Positions 1 to 8,859 of a stretch of DNA of 64,000 nucleotides are shown here, in pieces (positions within the stretch are counted from its first letter, which is position 1; every line of letters starts with the position of its first letter). The position numbers were made by a program, and so were the translations under genes. The stretch is from an uncultured Alphaproteobacteria bacterium (GTDB taxonomy: Bacteria > Pseudomonadota > Alphaproteobacteria > HIMB59 > GCA-002718135): contig CACMQS010000002.1 in NCBI GenBank assembly GCA_902615845.1, positions 62,001-126,000 of the forward strand, written 5' to 3'. Below the pieces are notes generated by a model. That model saw only the letters and a list, made by a program, of their open reading frames with translations. It had not been told where the DNA came from and searched no databases.

Positions 1-1051
1 TAACGGCACCTTTAAAAATATTTAAACCATTCATAAAATTTTTATCATTTTTTAACGCATCTTTAAAACCGTTCGATGCTAAGTTTTGAATAAATGGTAA
101 AGTGACTGCATTTAAAGCAAGCGTGGAAGTTCTAGGAACTCCACCTGGCATATTTGCAACACAATAATGAACAACATCATCAACAACATATGTAGGGTTT
201 GCATGAGTTGTTGGTTTACTAGTTTCAACACAACCACCTTGATCAATTGCAACATCAACAATTACAGATCCACTTTTCATCTCTTTTATCATGTCCTTAG
301 TTATAATCTTTGGAGCATTAGAACCTGGAACAAGTACGCCACCAATTAGTAAATCACATTCAGAAATATAATCTTTTAGATTTATTTTATCACTGTGTAG
401 TGGTTCTATTTTATCACCAAATTTTTCTTGTAATTCTTCTAATCTTTTTTCTGATTTATCAACGATGAAAACTTTTGCTTGCATACCTGTGGCAATTATT
501 GCTGCATTTTCACCCACAACACCTCCACCTAAAATTAAGACTTTTCCAGGTTGAACCCCAGGAGCACCTCCTAAGAGTAAACCACTTCCACCCTTATGTT
601 TTTCAAGTGAATAAGCACCAGCTTGAATCGACATTCTGCCGGCTACAGCACTCATAGGTGCAAGAAGTGGTAACTTATTATTATGATCACTTACTGTTTC
701 ATAAGCTATACAAATCGAATTTGAATCAATTAAACCCTTTGTCAATTCTGGAGCTGCTGAAAGATGTAAATAAGTAAACAAAATTTGGTTTTCTCTTATC
801 ATTGCTACTTCATTCATTTGGGGCTCTTTAACTTTTACAATCATTTCAGAATCATTGAAAATATCCTCTGCTGAATTTACAATTTTTGCACCTGATAATT
901 CATAATCACTATTGGAAAATCCGGCACCAATACCGGCATCTTTTTGAATTAGAACTGTATGTTTATTCTTTACTAATTCTTTAACACTTTGCGGAGTAAG
1001 CCCAACCCTAGACTCCTGAGCTTTTATCTCAGAGGGGACACCTATTTTCAT
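1..1051 (-). CDS. ald: Alanine dehydrogenase, 3' end cut by window edge
   Basis: Not in the ORF track because it runs off the left edge. Read on the minus strand from ATG at 1051, it gives about 350 residues starting MKIGVPSEIK, with the Rossmann motif GGGVVGENA in the middle and the C-terminal stretch MPGGVPRTST. Family members are about 370 residues, so only some 20 residues are missing. The enzyme interconverts alanine and pyruvate with NAD in the cytoplasm. Its ATG overlaps the stop of the upstream aminotransferase (TAATG), which indicates translational coupling. In taurine degraders this enzyme regenerates the pyruvate used by the transaminase and releases ammonium; that role is inferred from the neighbours. 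Confidence 0.93.
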   Translation of the reverse strand, partial: MKIGVPSEIKAQESRVGLTPQSVKELVKNKHTVLIQKDAGIGAGFSNSDYELSGAKIVNSAEDIFNDSEMIVKVKEPQMNEVAMIRENQILFTYLHLSAAPELTKGLIDSNSICIAYETVSDHNNKLPLLAPMSAVAGRMSIQAGAYSLEKHKGGSGLLLGGAPGVQPGKVLILGGGVVGENAAIIATGMQAKVFIVDKSEKRLEELQEKFGDKIEPLHSDKINLKDYISECDLLIGGVLVPGSNAPKIITKDMIKEMKSGSVIVDVAIDQGGCVETSKPTTHANPTYVVDDVVHYCVANMPGGVPRTSTLALNAVTLPFIQNLASNGFKDALKNDKNFMNGLNIFKGAV

Positions 1052-2391
1052 TATCTGTCATGCATATAGTTTGAGATACCTGTTCTTAATTTTTCAATTA
1101 TCTCATCAATATGTTTTTTTTCACAAGTAAATGGAGGTGCAACAATTAAACAATCACCTGTTGCTTTCAAGCTTAAGCCTGCTTCAAATAATTTTTTAAA
1201 ACAAGCATATCCAGCTTTGCCTAAACGCTCATCCATTTTAATATCAATTCCTCCCATCATTCCATATCCTCTTATATCAGTAATGATATCTAAGTCTTTC
1301 AAGGTAAATAAACCATCTAAGAAATATGGAGACATATCTTTTGCTCTATTAAATAAATCTTCTTTCTCGATTATATCTTGCATTGCTAAACCTGCTGCCA
1401 TTGAAACAGGGATAGCAGAATAAGTATAACCATGAAAAAATTCTATAGCTCCTGTAGGTGAAGCATCAACAATAGTATCATAGATATGATCACGTGAAGC
1501 TACTGCTCCTAAAGGTACAACACCATTAGTAATTGCTTTAGCCATTGTCATGATATCAGGACAAACATCAAAAGCTTGAGCTGCAAATGGAGCGCCCATT
1601 CTTCCCCAGCCAGTAATAACTTCATCAAAAATTAAAAGAATTCCATGTTTGTCACAAATTTCTCTTAGTCTTTTTAAATATCCTTTTGGCGGAACTAAAG
1701 TTCCTGTTGATCCTGCTACTGGCTCAACAATACATGCAGCAATATTTTCTGCACCAATATTACCAGCAATTCTTTCAAGATCGTCTGCTAGATCAGCACC
1801 TGTTTCAGGTTCGCCTTTTACAAATAAATTTTCAGTTAAATGAGTATGTCTTAGATGATGTACATTTGGCATTAGAATATTTGAGAAAGTTTTTCTATTA
1901 GCAATCATTCCGCCAACAGAAATTCCCCCAATATTCATTCCATGATAACCTCTTTCTCTTCCTACTATGTGAGATCTATGGCCTTCTCCTTTTGCTTTAA
2001 AATATGCTATGGCTGTTTTAATTGCTGTTTCAACAGCTGATGAACCACAAATAGTAAAAAATATTTTATTTAAATCTTCTGGTGTATGTTTTGAAACTTT
2101 TCTAGCTAAATCAAATGAACCGCCAAAACCTTGTTGGAATGGTTGAACATAATCTAATTGTTCTAATTGTTTTGATACTGCTTCTCTTATTTCTGGTCTT
2201 GAATGACCCGCTGGACTACAAAATAGCCCTGAGCTAGCATCAATTAATTTATTTCCATAATGATCAGTATAATAAACACCTTCTGCCTTAACCATTAATC
2301 TTGGACTATTTTTATAATCTCTATTAGATGTAAATGGCATCCAATGTTCTTCTAATGAATTAGGTATTTCAGTTCTTTTTTCTAAGTCCAT
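1051..2391 (-). CDS. tpa: Class III omega-aminotransferase, probable taurine--pyruvate aminotransferase
   Basis: A 446-residue fold-type I PLP enzyme of the beta-alanine/omega-amino acid:pyruvate transaminase group. Visible signatures are the N-terminal HWMPF, the cofactor loop CGSSAVETAIK near residue 115, the PLP aspartate in LLIFDEVITGWGR and the Schiff-base lysine in MTMAKAITNG. It is translationally coupled to alanine dehydrogenase and divergent from a phosphate acetyltransferase; Xsc is encoded 21 kb away. That set is the classical taurine dissimilation kit, so taurine to sulfoacetaldehyde is the most likely reaction. Sequence alone would also fit beta-alanine or another omega-amino donor. 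The class is certain; the substrate is inference. Confidence 0.75.
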   Translation of the reverse strand: MDLEKRTEIPNSLEEHWMPFTSNRDYKNSPRLMVKAEGVYYTDHYGNKLIDASSGLFCSPAGHSRPEIREAVSKQLEQLDYVQPFQQGFGGSFDLARKVSKHTPEDLNKIFFTICGSSAVETAIKTAIAYFKAKGEGHRSHIVGRERGYHGMNIGGISVGGMIANRKTFSNILMPNVHHLRHTHLTENLFVKGEPETGADLADDLERIAGNIGAENIAACIVEPVAGSTGTLVPPKGYLKRLREICDKHGILLIFDEVITGWGRMGAPFAAQAFDVCPDIMTMAKAITNGVVPLGAVASRDHIYDTIVDASPTGAIEFFHGYTYSAIPVSMAAGLAMQDIIEKEDLFNRAKDMSPYFLDGLFTLKDLDIITDIRGYGMMGGIDIKMDERLGKAGYACFKKLFEAGLSLKATGDCLIVAPPFTCEKKHIDEIIEKLRTGISNYMHDR

Positions 2392-2509
2392 TTTTATCCT
2401 TCATAGAGATTGAGTATATGAAATTATCGATAAATCAAAGAATATTTCTTACACAATAAAGAAATATCATAGGAAAAATTGTAGCAGTGGTATAGAGAGA
2501 ATACCAAAT

Positions 2510-3409
2510 ATGAGCACATTACCAGAAGATCTTAAAAGTAAAGCTTTAGAGACTCCTAACATACCAGCAGCAGTTGTGTGCCCCAATCAAGAAAGCATAT
2601 TATCAGCTGTAATTGAAGGTAAGAATATGAACCTCATCGATCCAACTTTAATTGGAAATAAAAGTTTAATTACTGAAACAGCGAAAAAATTAAGTTTGGA
2701 TATTTCTAATTTTAATATTGTAGAGGCTAAAGATGAAGAGGATAGTGCTTCAATTGCTTGTCAAATTTCTAATGAAAATAAAAGTAAAATCATAATTAAA
2801 GGGAATCTTCATACTGATATTTTAATGCGCTCTTATTTAAAAAAAGAATTTAATTTACTTGATGGCAGAAGATTAAGTCATATTTGGCATATGACTACAA
2901 CGCAGCTTAAAAAACCCCTTTTTATTACTGATGGCGCCTTAAATGTTTTACCAAGAGTTGATATAAAATTACAAATTCTTAAAAATGCTGTTCAATTTTG
3001 TAATAAATTAAATATTACTAAACCAAAAGTTGCAATTTTATCAGGTACAGAAGATCCAATTGACAGTATGCCAAGTTCAGTTGATGCCAAAAAAGTTATG
3101 GAACTTGCGTTAGAAGAAAAAATTAATGCTTTTGTTCATGGACCGCTTGCTTTTGATAATGCTGTTTCTAAGGAAGCAGCTAAAATAAAAGGAATCAATA
3201 ATGATGTTGCTGGTGATGCTGATTTATTATTAGTACCTAATTTAGAAACTGGAAATTCTTTGTCCAAAATAATGGTTTATTTTATGAATGCTTGTGCGGC
3301 AGGAATAGTAATTGGTGGTAAAGTACCAGTTGTAGTCCCTAGCAGAGCAGATAGTAAAAATTCTAAACTTGCTTCAATTATGGCAGCTGTAGTTGCTGCA
3401 AATAACTAA
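2510..3409 (+). CDS. pta: Phosphate acetyltransferase (Pta/Ptb family)
   Basis: A 299-residue protein of the phosphate acetyl/butyryltransferase family. The C-terminal half carries the family signatures GDADLLLVPN, GNSLSKIM and GGKVPVVVPSRAD. It would convert acetyl phosphate plus CoA to acetyl-CoA plus phosphate in the cytoplasm. It is divergent from tpa-ald with 118 bases between the starts. Because Xsc releases acetyl phosphate from sulfoacetaldehyde, a stand-alone Pta next to tpa-ald fits the last step of taurine carbon recovery. No acetate kinase is present in the window. A butyryl specificity cannot be excluded from sequence. Confidence 0.85.
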   Translation: MSTLPEDLKSKALETPNIPAAVVCPNQESILSAVIEGKNMNLIDPTLIGNKSLITETAKKLSLDISNFNIVEAKDEEDSASIACQISNENKSKIIIKGNLHTDILMRSYLKKEFNLLDGRRLSHIWHMTTTQLKKPLFITDGALNVLPRVDIKLQILKNAVQFCNKLNITKPKVAILSGTEDPIDSMPSSVDAKKVMELALEEKINAFVHGPLAFDNAVSKEAAKIKGINNDVAGDADLLLVPNLETGNSLSKIMVYFMNACAAGIVIGGKVPVVVPSRADSKNSKLASIMAAVVAANN

Positions 3410-3432
3410 TTAGAAAATAAATTTTAGCTCGA

Positions 3433-4290
3433 ATGCTTTTAAGACATTACTTTTTAATTTTAATAATCACTTTTTTATTTGGAAGTGCCTACCCTGTTCA
3501 GAAAGTTATTTTTAATGAAAATGTACCCCCATTATTAATGGGAAGTTTAAGAATGTTAGTGGTTTTCATATGTCTTTTGCCTTTTTGGCGATTTAGAATT
3601 CCTGAAAAAAAATACTGGTTACCACTTCTCTTTTTTTCAATTTCTATGGGTTTTTTAGCAAATGTTTTTATGACATTATCTTTAAATGAAGCAAACATAG
3701 TTTCTCCGATAATTATTGGTTCTCAATTGGCTGTACCATTTGCAATATTATTAAGCTCATTTTTTTTAAAAGAGAAAGTAAGTATTAAAAAATGGGTGCT
3801 TATATTTATTTCTTTTTTTGGCATTATTTTGTTAGGCTTTGATCCTTTAATAAGAAATGAAATTTTTGCATTAATCTTAATAACGTTAATGGCATTCTTT
3901 TATGCTAGTGCACAGGTATTTTCCAGGTACCTTAAAGATTTAGAGGTCACTCTCACAAATGCAGTAATGGGATTAGTAGGATTTATGTTATTAATTATTT
4001 CATCATCAATATTTGAAGGACAAACGATAAACGAAATAAAAACTATTAGTTTTCAGTCATGGTTATTAATATTTCATTCAGGTATCTTTGTTTCAATTGC
4101 TGCACATATGTCGATGTTTTATTTGTATAGGATGTATCCTGTTAATAGAGTATTTCCATTTTACGCTTTATTTCCTGTATTTGGTGTGTTATTAACATTT
4201 ATAATTTTTTATGAAATACCAACTTTAATTACTTTTATTGGTGGTGTAATTGTAATCGTAGCAACTTATTTTATAAATAAAGAAAATTAA
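3433..4290 (+). CDS. DMT superfamily (EamA) permease
   Basis: A 285-residue hydrophobic protein with about ten membrane segments arranged as two EamA repeats. The first repeat has the FLFGSAYPVQK opening and ends near residue 135; the second begins around residue 145. It lies 23 bases after pta in the same direction and so may be cotranscribed with it. Members of this family export or import amino acids, nucleotide sugars and other metabolites, and substrate cannot be read from sequence. A link to taurine, acetate or sulfite movement is only suggested by position. Confidence 0.85.
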   Translation: MLLRHYFLILIITFLFGSAYPVQKVIFNENVPPLLMGSLRMLVVFICLLPFWRFRIPEKKYWLPLLFFSISMGFLANVFMTLSLNEANIVSPIIIGSQLAVPFAILLSSFFLKEKVSIKKWVLIFISFFGIILLGFDPLIRNEIFALILITLMAFFYASAQVFSRYLKDLEVTLTNAVMGLVGFMLLIISSSIFEGQTINEIKTISFQSWLLIFHSGIFVSIAAHMSMFYLYRMYPVNRVFPFYALFPVFGVLLTFIIFYEIPTLITFIGGVIVIVATYFINKEN

Positions 4291-4297
4291 TTTTTGA

Positions 4298-5065
4298 TTA
4301 TTTAGCTGTCCATCCTCCATCAATTACTAGTGATGAACCAGTCATCATTGATGCGGCATCTGAAGCAAGATACACTACAGCACTAGCAATATCACTTTCT
4401 GTTGCTACTTTTCCTAAAGGTATGTTTTCAATTACAGATTTTTTAAAACTTTTATCTTTAAAAAATTTTTTGACCATTGGTGTTTCCACAAATGTAGGAC
4501 AAACAGAGTTAACTCTAATGTTATATTTAGCCAAATCAATAGCCATCCCTTTGGTAAGACCTTCAACACCAAATTTAGTCATATTATAAACACTTCTAAG
4601 AGGAGCTCCAACTTTACCTAACTGAGAAGAGATATTTATTATTGATCCACCAATTTTTTTTCTATTTTTTGATTTAAGCATAACTTTTGTAGCTAATTGA
4701 GCAATATCGAATGATGCTTTAATATTAAGATCAACCACTTCACTCATATCTTTTCTTTTAATTTTGGTGAAATATTCAGGTCTATTTGTGCCAGCATTAT
4801 TTACTAATATGTCTAATTTATTGATTTTAAAAAATATTTTTTTTATTTCTTTTAAATTAGTTACATCACACACATAATAACTACATTTCTTTTTGAGTTT
4901 TTTAATTTTGTTTTGAACAATTAATAGATCTTTTTCTGTACGACTAAGAATAATTACATTTGCACCTGCTTCTGCTAACGCTATAGCACATGCTTTACCT
5001 ATGCCTTTGCCTGACCCTGTCACAAGAGCAGTCTTATTTTTTACATTAAAATTTTTTAGAAACAT
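4298..5065 (-). CDS. Short-chain dehydrogenase/reductase
   Basis: A 255-residue classical SDR. It shows the cofactor motif TGSGKGIG (residues 17-24), NNAG near residue 90, a catalytic serine in INISSQLG and the YNMTK catalytic Tyr/Lys motif, followed by the usual C-terminal IDGGWTAK ending. It would oxidise or reduce a secondary alcohol or ketone with NAD(P). It is the last gene of the minus-strand cluster that starts with the ABC binding protein, so a role in breaking down the imported compound is plausible. Gluconate 5-dehydrogenase and 3-oxoacyl reductase relatives look alike, so substrate is unknown. Confidence 0.88.
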   Translation of the reverse strand: MFLKNFNVKNKTALVTGSGKGIGKACAIALAEAGANVIILSRTEKDLLIVQNKIKKLKKKCSYYVCDVTNLKEIKKIFFKINKLDILVNNAGTNRPEYFTKIKRKDMSEVVDLNIKASFDIAQLATKVMLKSKNRKKIGGSIINISSQLGKVGAPLRSVYNMTKFGVEGLTKGMAIDLAKYNIRVNSVCPTFVETPMVKKFFKDKSFKKSVIENIPLGKVATESDIASAVVYLASDAASMMTGSSLVIDGGWTAK

Positions 5066-5078
5066 TTGATCTGATTAT

Positions 5079-5738
5079 TTACAATGAAAAAATAGATTGA
5101 TCTAATAAATTCATTTTTTTAATACACATTTGAAAACTATCTTCCAAATGGTAATCACCTGGAAACCCAATGCATTTAATTCCAGCACTTACGGCAGAAT
5201 TACTACTTTCTTCAGTATCCTCTATTGCAAGACAATCTTCTGGCTGTAAATTTAATTTATCCAATGTAACTTTATAAATTTCTGGATGTGGTTTTTCATT
5301 TTTAACAAATGATTTATTACCAATGAATTCAAATTCTTCTTTTGAAATTTGACCGGAAAGACTTTCAAATACTGCATCGACATTATTTAAAGTTGTAGAA
5401 GTTGAGAAAGCAAGTTTAATATTATTATCTTTTGTATACTTAATTATTTCATCAACACTCTTTCTTAATTTTTGTTTATTCTGAATAATGTACGAGCTAA
5501 AGATTTCTGTTTTTCTATTTCTAATTTGTGAAGCATTTACATTAACATTATTTTTTTCTGCAAAATCCTCTATTCTTTTTGTACCACCAGATTGTTTAAG
5601 CAATAATCTATAATCCTCTTGATCCCAATACCAATCTAGTCCAGCTTCTTTAAAAGCTTCATTAAATGATTCTCTTTGCAAATCTGATGTTTCAATTAAA
5701 GTTCCTATTGAGCCAAATAATATTGCTTTATAATTCAT
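5079..5738 (-). CDS. HAD-like protein lacking the catalytic aspartates
   Basis: A 219-residue protein with the overall layout of the CbbY/beta-phosphoglucomutase-type HAD hydrolases. Motif II (Ser/Thr in LAFSTST), the motif III lysine (KNEKPHPEIY) and motif IV (AIEDTEESS) are present. Motif I, normally DxDGT, reads FGSIGTL: both the nucleophile Asp and the general acid/base Asp are replaced. As written it should not form the phospho-aspartate intermediate. It lies between the SDR and the SnoaL-like gene of the ABC operon. It may bind a phosphorylated ligand or use other chemistry. A second HAD protein in this window (57453) keeps DLDNT. Confidence 0.8.
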   Translation of the reverse strand: MNYKAILFGSIGTLIETSDLQRESFNEAFKEAGLDWYWDQEDYRLLLKQSGGTKRIEDFAEKNNVNVNASQIRNRKTEIFSSYIIQNKQKLRKSVDEIIKYTKDNNIKLAFSTSTTLNNVDAVFESLSGQISKEEFEFIGNKSFVKNEKPHPEIYKVTLDKLNLQPEDCLAIEDTEESSNSAVSAGIKCIGFPGDYHLEDSFQMCIKKMNLLDQSIFSL

Positions 5739-5777
5739 TTTATCCTTTCAATTTTATGGAACAAGAAATCATAAAAC

Positions 5778-6851
5778 TTATTTTATTGAGCCAAGTCCTC
5801 TAGAAATATTAATATCTCCAATGTTTCTCGCTTTGTTAAATTCTTTTATTCTATCAAAAACATTAACACCTATTTGCTGATAAACATCGAGAAGGTCTAC
5901 TAAAACCCAATTCTCTCTGATAAGACCATTTTCTAATCTCCAAAAATCTAGACTCCGCATTTCTATAATTTGATTTGATGGAGCAATACCCATCCATCCA
6001 TCTTGAGAAATTGTAGATCGCATATTTGGCCAACCAGTTTCACAGACATAATCGCCTTCATATATCCAATGTGTTTGCATATCCTGCAACCCCTCATTTT
6101 TTAAACTATCATTTGATGAGCCTCCCTTTCTATCAGGCATTGCACGCAAAAAAGGTATTTGATGCCAATGGCGAAATCCTTCGATACCCCTTGCTGTGCC
6201 AATTCCAACTGGTCCGTACCAATTAAATCTGGGGTGCCAATATTTATCTAAATTCATAACTTGTGGATTTGGATTACTAGGGTGTAAAACCATATCTCGA
6301 AGCATATTTATTACAATGTCAAAATTTTTTGATCCATCACCTTCTATCTTTAAACCGTCTCCTGTCATAGGAGATGGTGTGCATAAAAAAGATCCTAGCT
6401 GAGGACTCATTGGCCATGCATTTGCCTGCATCATCAATTCAGGTAGATCCCAAATTGATTGCATTTCTATAATTTGATTATTTTCTATTTGGAAAAACTC
6501 ATGATAACGCATATGAACTAAATTTCCTGTTGGCGGAATATCTAAAAATGATTTTAAAAAAGTTCCCATATAATTGCCCATAGTGCCTAACCAATCTTTA
6601 CCTTCAGGTGTTGTGCCTGCCATAACAATCATATCTCTTCTTTCAAGATCAGGAATGCTATCTAAAAGGGGGTTTATACAATTAGTTAACAATTTATCTA
6701 AACCATTAAATGTTCCAAAAGGATAGCAGAAATGAAACACCGAATTTTCAGAAAAATATTTAACTAGAGAATTTTTTATTGAATTTTTGTTAAAATTTTG
6801 AGTAGCTAATTGATAATTTTCAAAATTTTTTTTTAACTCTTCAGGTTTCAT
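5778..6851 (-). CDS. SnoaL-like (NTF2 fold) protein, tandem domains, paralogue 1
   Basis: A 357-residue protein built from two SnoaL/NTF2-like halves, about 15-150 and 190-330. Features shared with the paralogue at 15123 are DLERRD, a GxxTGDG segment, WYGPVGIGTARG, an H-W-H pair and a C-terminal RENWVLVDLLD. SnoaL relatives include polyketide cyclases, dehydratases and isomerases, so an enzyme acting on a small polar substrate is possible, but I cannot assign a reaction. It follows the MalG-type permease gene by only 5 bases and is therefore probably cotranscribed with the importer. Most databases would call it ester cyclase or nuclear transport factor 2 family protein. Confidence 0.75.
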   Translation of the reverse strand: MKPEELKKNFENYQLATQNFNKNSIKNSLVKYFSENSVFHFCYPFGTFNGLDKLLTNCINPLLDSIPDLERRDMIVMAGTTPEGKDWLGTMGNYMGTFLKSFLDIPPTGNLVHMRYHEFFQIENNQIIEMQSIWDLPELMMQANAWPMSPQLGSFLCTPSPMTGDGLKIEGDGSKNFDIVINMLRDMVLHPSNPNPQVMNLDKYWHPRFNWYGPVGIGTARGIEGFRHWHQIPFLRAMPDRKGGSSNDSLKNEGLQDMQTHWIYEGDYVCETGWPNMRSTISQDGWMGIAPSNQIIEMRSLDFWRLENGLIRENWVLVDLLDVYQQIGVNVFDRIKEFNKARNIGDINISRGLGSIK

Positions 6852-6856
6852 AATTT

Positions 6857-7738
6857 TTAACCTTTAACTGCTCCAGCTGTTAATCCGCTAACAATCTGTC
6901 TTTGAAAAAACATTACAAGAAAGAATAATGGAGCAGTTGCTGAAACAACGGCAGCTACAGCATACATTACTTTACCTTCTTCCTGTACGGTACCTAAAAA
7001 GCTAGCAATTGCTGGGATCATTGTTTCATTTTCATCTGAAAGCAACATAGATGTAACTGTAAAATCATTGTAAGCAAGAAGGAAACTAAATAATCCAGTA
7101 GTTATTACACCCGGCCACATTATAGGAATGATCACATATCTAAATGCTTGAAATCTATTACAGCCATCGCACATAGCGCTTTCATCTAAATCTTTTGGTA
7201 TATTTAAAAAAAATGAATGTAACATCCACAGAGTAAAAGGCTGATTAATTGCAACAAGTACAATTATTGTTGTAGGTAAAATTCCCCAAACATTCCATGC
7301 AAAAAAAGGTTGAAGATATCCTGAAACTAAAGTCATATGAGGCATCGCACGAAAAATAAGACCTGCCATTAAAATCCAGAAGGCATATCGATAAGTAGAC
7401 CTTGCAAGAGCATAGCCTCCTAAAGTTCCAAATGTAAGAGAAATTAAAACTGTAAAAAATACTACTATGCTTGTGTTAATAACAGCGCGCCAAAATTCCT
7501 CTTCTATCCAAGAACCATAATATCCATCAATAGTAAAAAAATTACCTGTTTGTTTTTCAGTATGAAAGCCAAATATTGCATTTGCCCAGTCAGCTTTTGA
7601 AAAAAAATCAGCTTGTACTTTAAAAGACCCCCACAATGTCCAGATAAAAGGAAACATAGCAACAATCAACCAGAGAGCCACGAATACAAAAGCAATAATT
7701 CGAACTGGGGTTAATTTATTTTCAATTTTTGTATTCAT
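6857..7738 (-). CDS. Sugar-type ABC transporter permease (MalG class)
   Basis: A 293-residue inner-membrane permease with about six transmembrane helices and the cytoplasmic EAA loop DESAMCDGCNRFQAFR that docks the ATPase. The N-terminus MxxxIENKLTPVRII, ahead of the first helix, matches the MalG/UgpE class of carbohydrate importer subunits. It lies 6 bases downstream of the MalF-type subunit and pairs with it. No ATP-binding subunit is encoded nearby, so the pair presumably borrows a multitask MalK/UgpC-type ATPase from elsewhere in the genome. Ligand is unknown. Confidence 0.9.
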   Translation of the reverse strand: MNTKIENKLTPVRIIAFVFVALWLIVAMFPFIWTLWGSFKVQADFFSKADWANAIFGFHTEKQTGNFFTIDGYYGSWIEEEFWRAVINTSIVVFFTVLISLTFGTLGGYALARSTYRYAFWILMAGLIFRAMPHMTLVSGYLQPFFAWNVWGILPTTIIVLVAINQPFTLWMLHSFFLNIPKDLDESAMCDGCNRFQAFRYVIIPIMWPGVITTGLFSFLLAYNDFTVTSMLLSDENETMIPAIASFLGTVQEEGKVMYAVAAVVSATAPLFFLVMFFQRQIVSGLTAGAVKG

Positions 7739-7744
7739 AAATTT

Positions 7745-8779
7745 CTAACCCTTATTTTTTTCATTAAAATCTCTCCATGTTCGAATTAGCACTGGCAAAA
7801 GTAAAATTCCTACGCAAAAAATAGTAATCATAGATGTTGCTCCTGCTGCATTATATAGAGGGTAAGCACTTTCACGCAAATGATTCCATATTAACCAGGA
7901 TATTGAGGTAGCGTGGGCTTCTGCTCTAAAACTTATTATTGGTTCAAAAACTCTAAAATTATCCATTAAAAGTATTAAAGTTATAAAAATAGCAAGTGGC
8001 ATTAAATGAGGAATAACGACATGGCGTGTTCTTTGAAATTTAGATGCACCATCTATAGTTGCTGCCTCAATTGTTTCATGAGGAACTGTTTGAAGACCTG
8101 CATAAAAAACAATAAAACTAAACGGCATCAAATGCCATATACCATAGACCATCAACATGACCCAGGTAAGCACAGGTGATGCTTTCAAGCTCAGAGAATT
8201 ATCATTAAATATTTTTTGGAGTGTGGCTCCAATAACACCATCGCCATCAACCATCCAAAACAATATCAATGAACCAACAAGAGGTGTAACTATCATTGGA
8301 AGAAGAGATGCAAAAATTGTTGGACCTTTTAACAACTTAGGAAGATTATTGACTCCAAGAGCAACTAAAAAACCAAGAAATAAAACAAACGGAGTAACTA
8401 CAAAGGTGTAAGCAAGAGTAAAGCTAAGCGCTCTATATAAGGGATAATTATATATTTTTTTTAAAAAATCTATAAAACTATCCGAGCTATTCCAAGCCTC
8501 TCCTATTTCATCAAATGCAAAATGCATTCTGTTTGAATACGTTTTAAATCCATTAAATTTACCAAGAGGTGCTTTTTCTTTTAACTTCGCAGAAGCTTCA
8601 GTATCCACAGATGTTGTTGTCTCACATCCAAAAGGATCACAATTTTCTGAAACAATTATTACTTGTTTATGTTCTATATGTAGGGATTGAATAAAAACAG
8701 AAACTATAGGTATTGCAATAAATAAAAACATTACACTTAATGAAGGAAGGGTGAATAATAAGAATGTGCTGTGCTTCAT
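7745..8779 (-). CDS. Sugar-type ABC transporter permease (MalF class)
   Basis: A 344-residue permease. Helix 1 (about residues 8-30) is followed by a periplasmic insert of roughly 90 residues containing CDPFGCETTT, then five further helices. The EAA loop IEAATIDGASKFQRTR is clear. It is the partner of the MalG-type gene 6 bases downstream and receives substrate from the binding protein encoded just upstream. A strong hairpin separates it from the binding-protein gene, which would allow higher expression of the latter. The two cysteines in the periplasmic insert could form a disulfide. Confidence 0.9.
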   Translation of the reverse strand: MKHSTFLLFTLPSLSVMFLFIAIPIVSVFIQSLHIEHKQVIIVSENCDPFGCETTTSVDTEASAKLKEKAPLGKFNGFKTYSNRMHFAFDEIGEAWNSSDSFIDFLKKIYNYPLYRALSFTLAYTFVVTPFVLFLGFLVALGVNNLPKLLKGPTIFASLLPMIVTPLVGSLILFWMVDGDGVIGATLQKIFNDNSLSLKASPVLTWVMLMVYGIWHLMPFSFIVFYAGLQTVPHETIEAATIDGASKFQRTRHVVIPHLMPLAIFITLILLMDNFRVFEPIISFRAEAHATSISWLIWNHLRESAYPLYNAAGATSMITIFCVGILLLPVLIRTWRDFNEKNKG

Positions 8780-8810
8780 TATGCTATTTTAAATTACATA
8801 GAAAGATATA

Positions 8811-8836
8811 AGGGGTTTTCAAATTTGAAAACCCCT
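8811..8836. terminator. Perfect hairpin between binding protein and permease genes
   Basis: The 26-base stretch AGGGGTTTTCAAA/TTTGAAAACCCCT is a perfect inverted repeat with no spacer, followed on the plus strand by a T run. In the minus-strand operon it lies after the binding-protein stop and before the MalF start. Such hairpins commonly act as attenuators or mRNA-stabilising ends that raise binding-protein levels over permeases; that function is inferred. Confidence 0.7.
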
Positions 8837-8859
8837 TTTTATTGATTTATATTTATTGA

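Noticed and set aside
167-657. Two 60-residue plus-strand ORFs near the left edge
   Set aside because: They are antisense to alanine dehydrogenase, which reads through the whole stretch with clear family motifs.
2489-2505. GGTAT-AGAGAGA-ATACC hairpin before pta, possible riboswitch or translation switch
   Set aside because: The stem has only five pairs and no larger conserved aptamer structure is visible; it may be chance around a purine-rich ribosome site.
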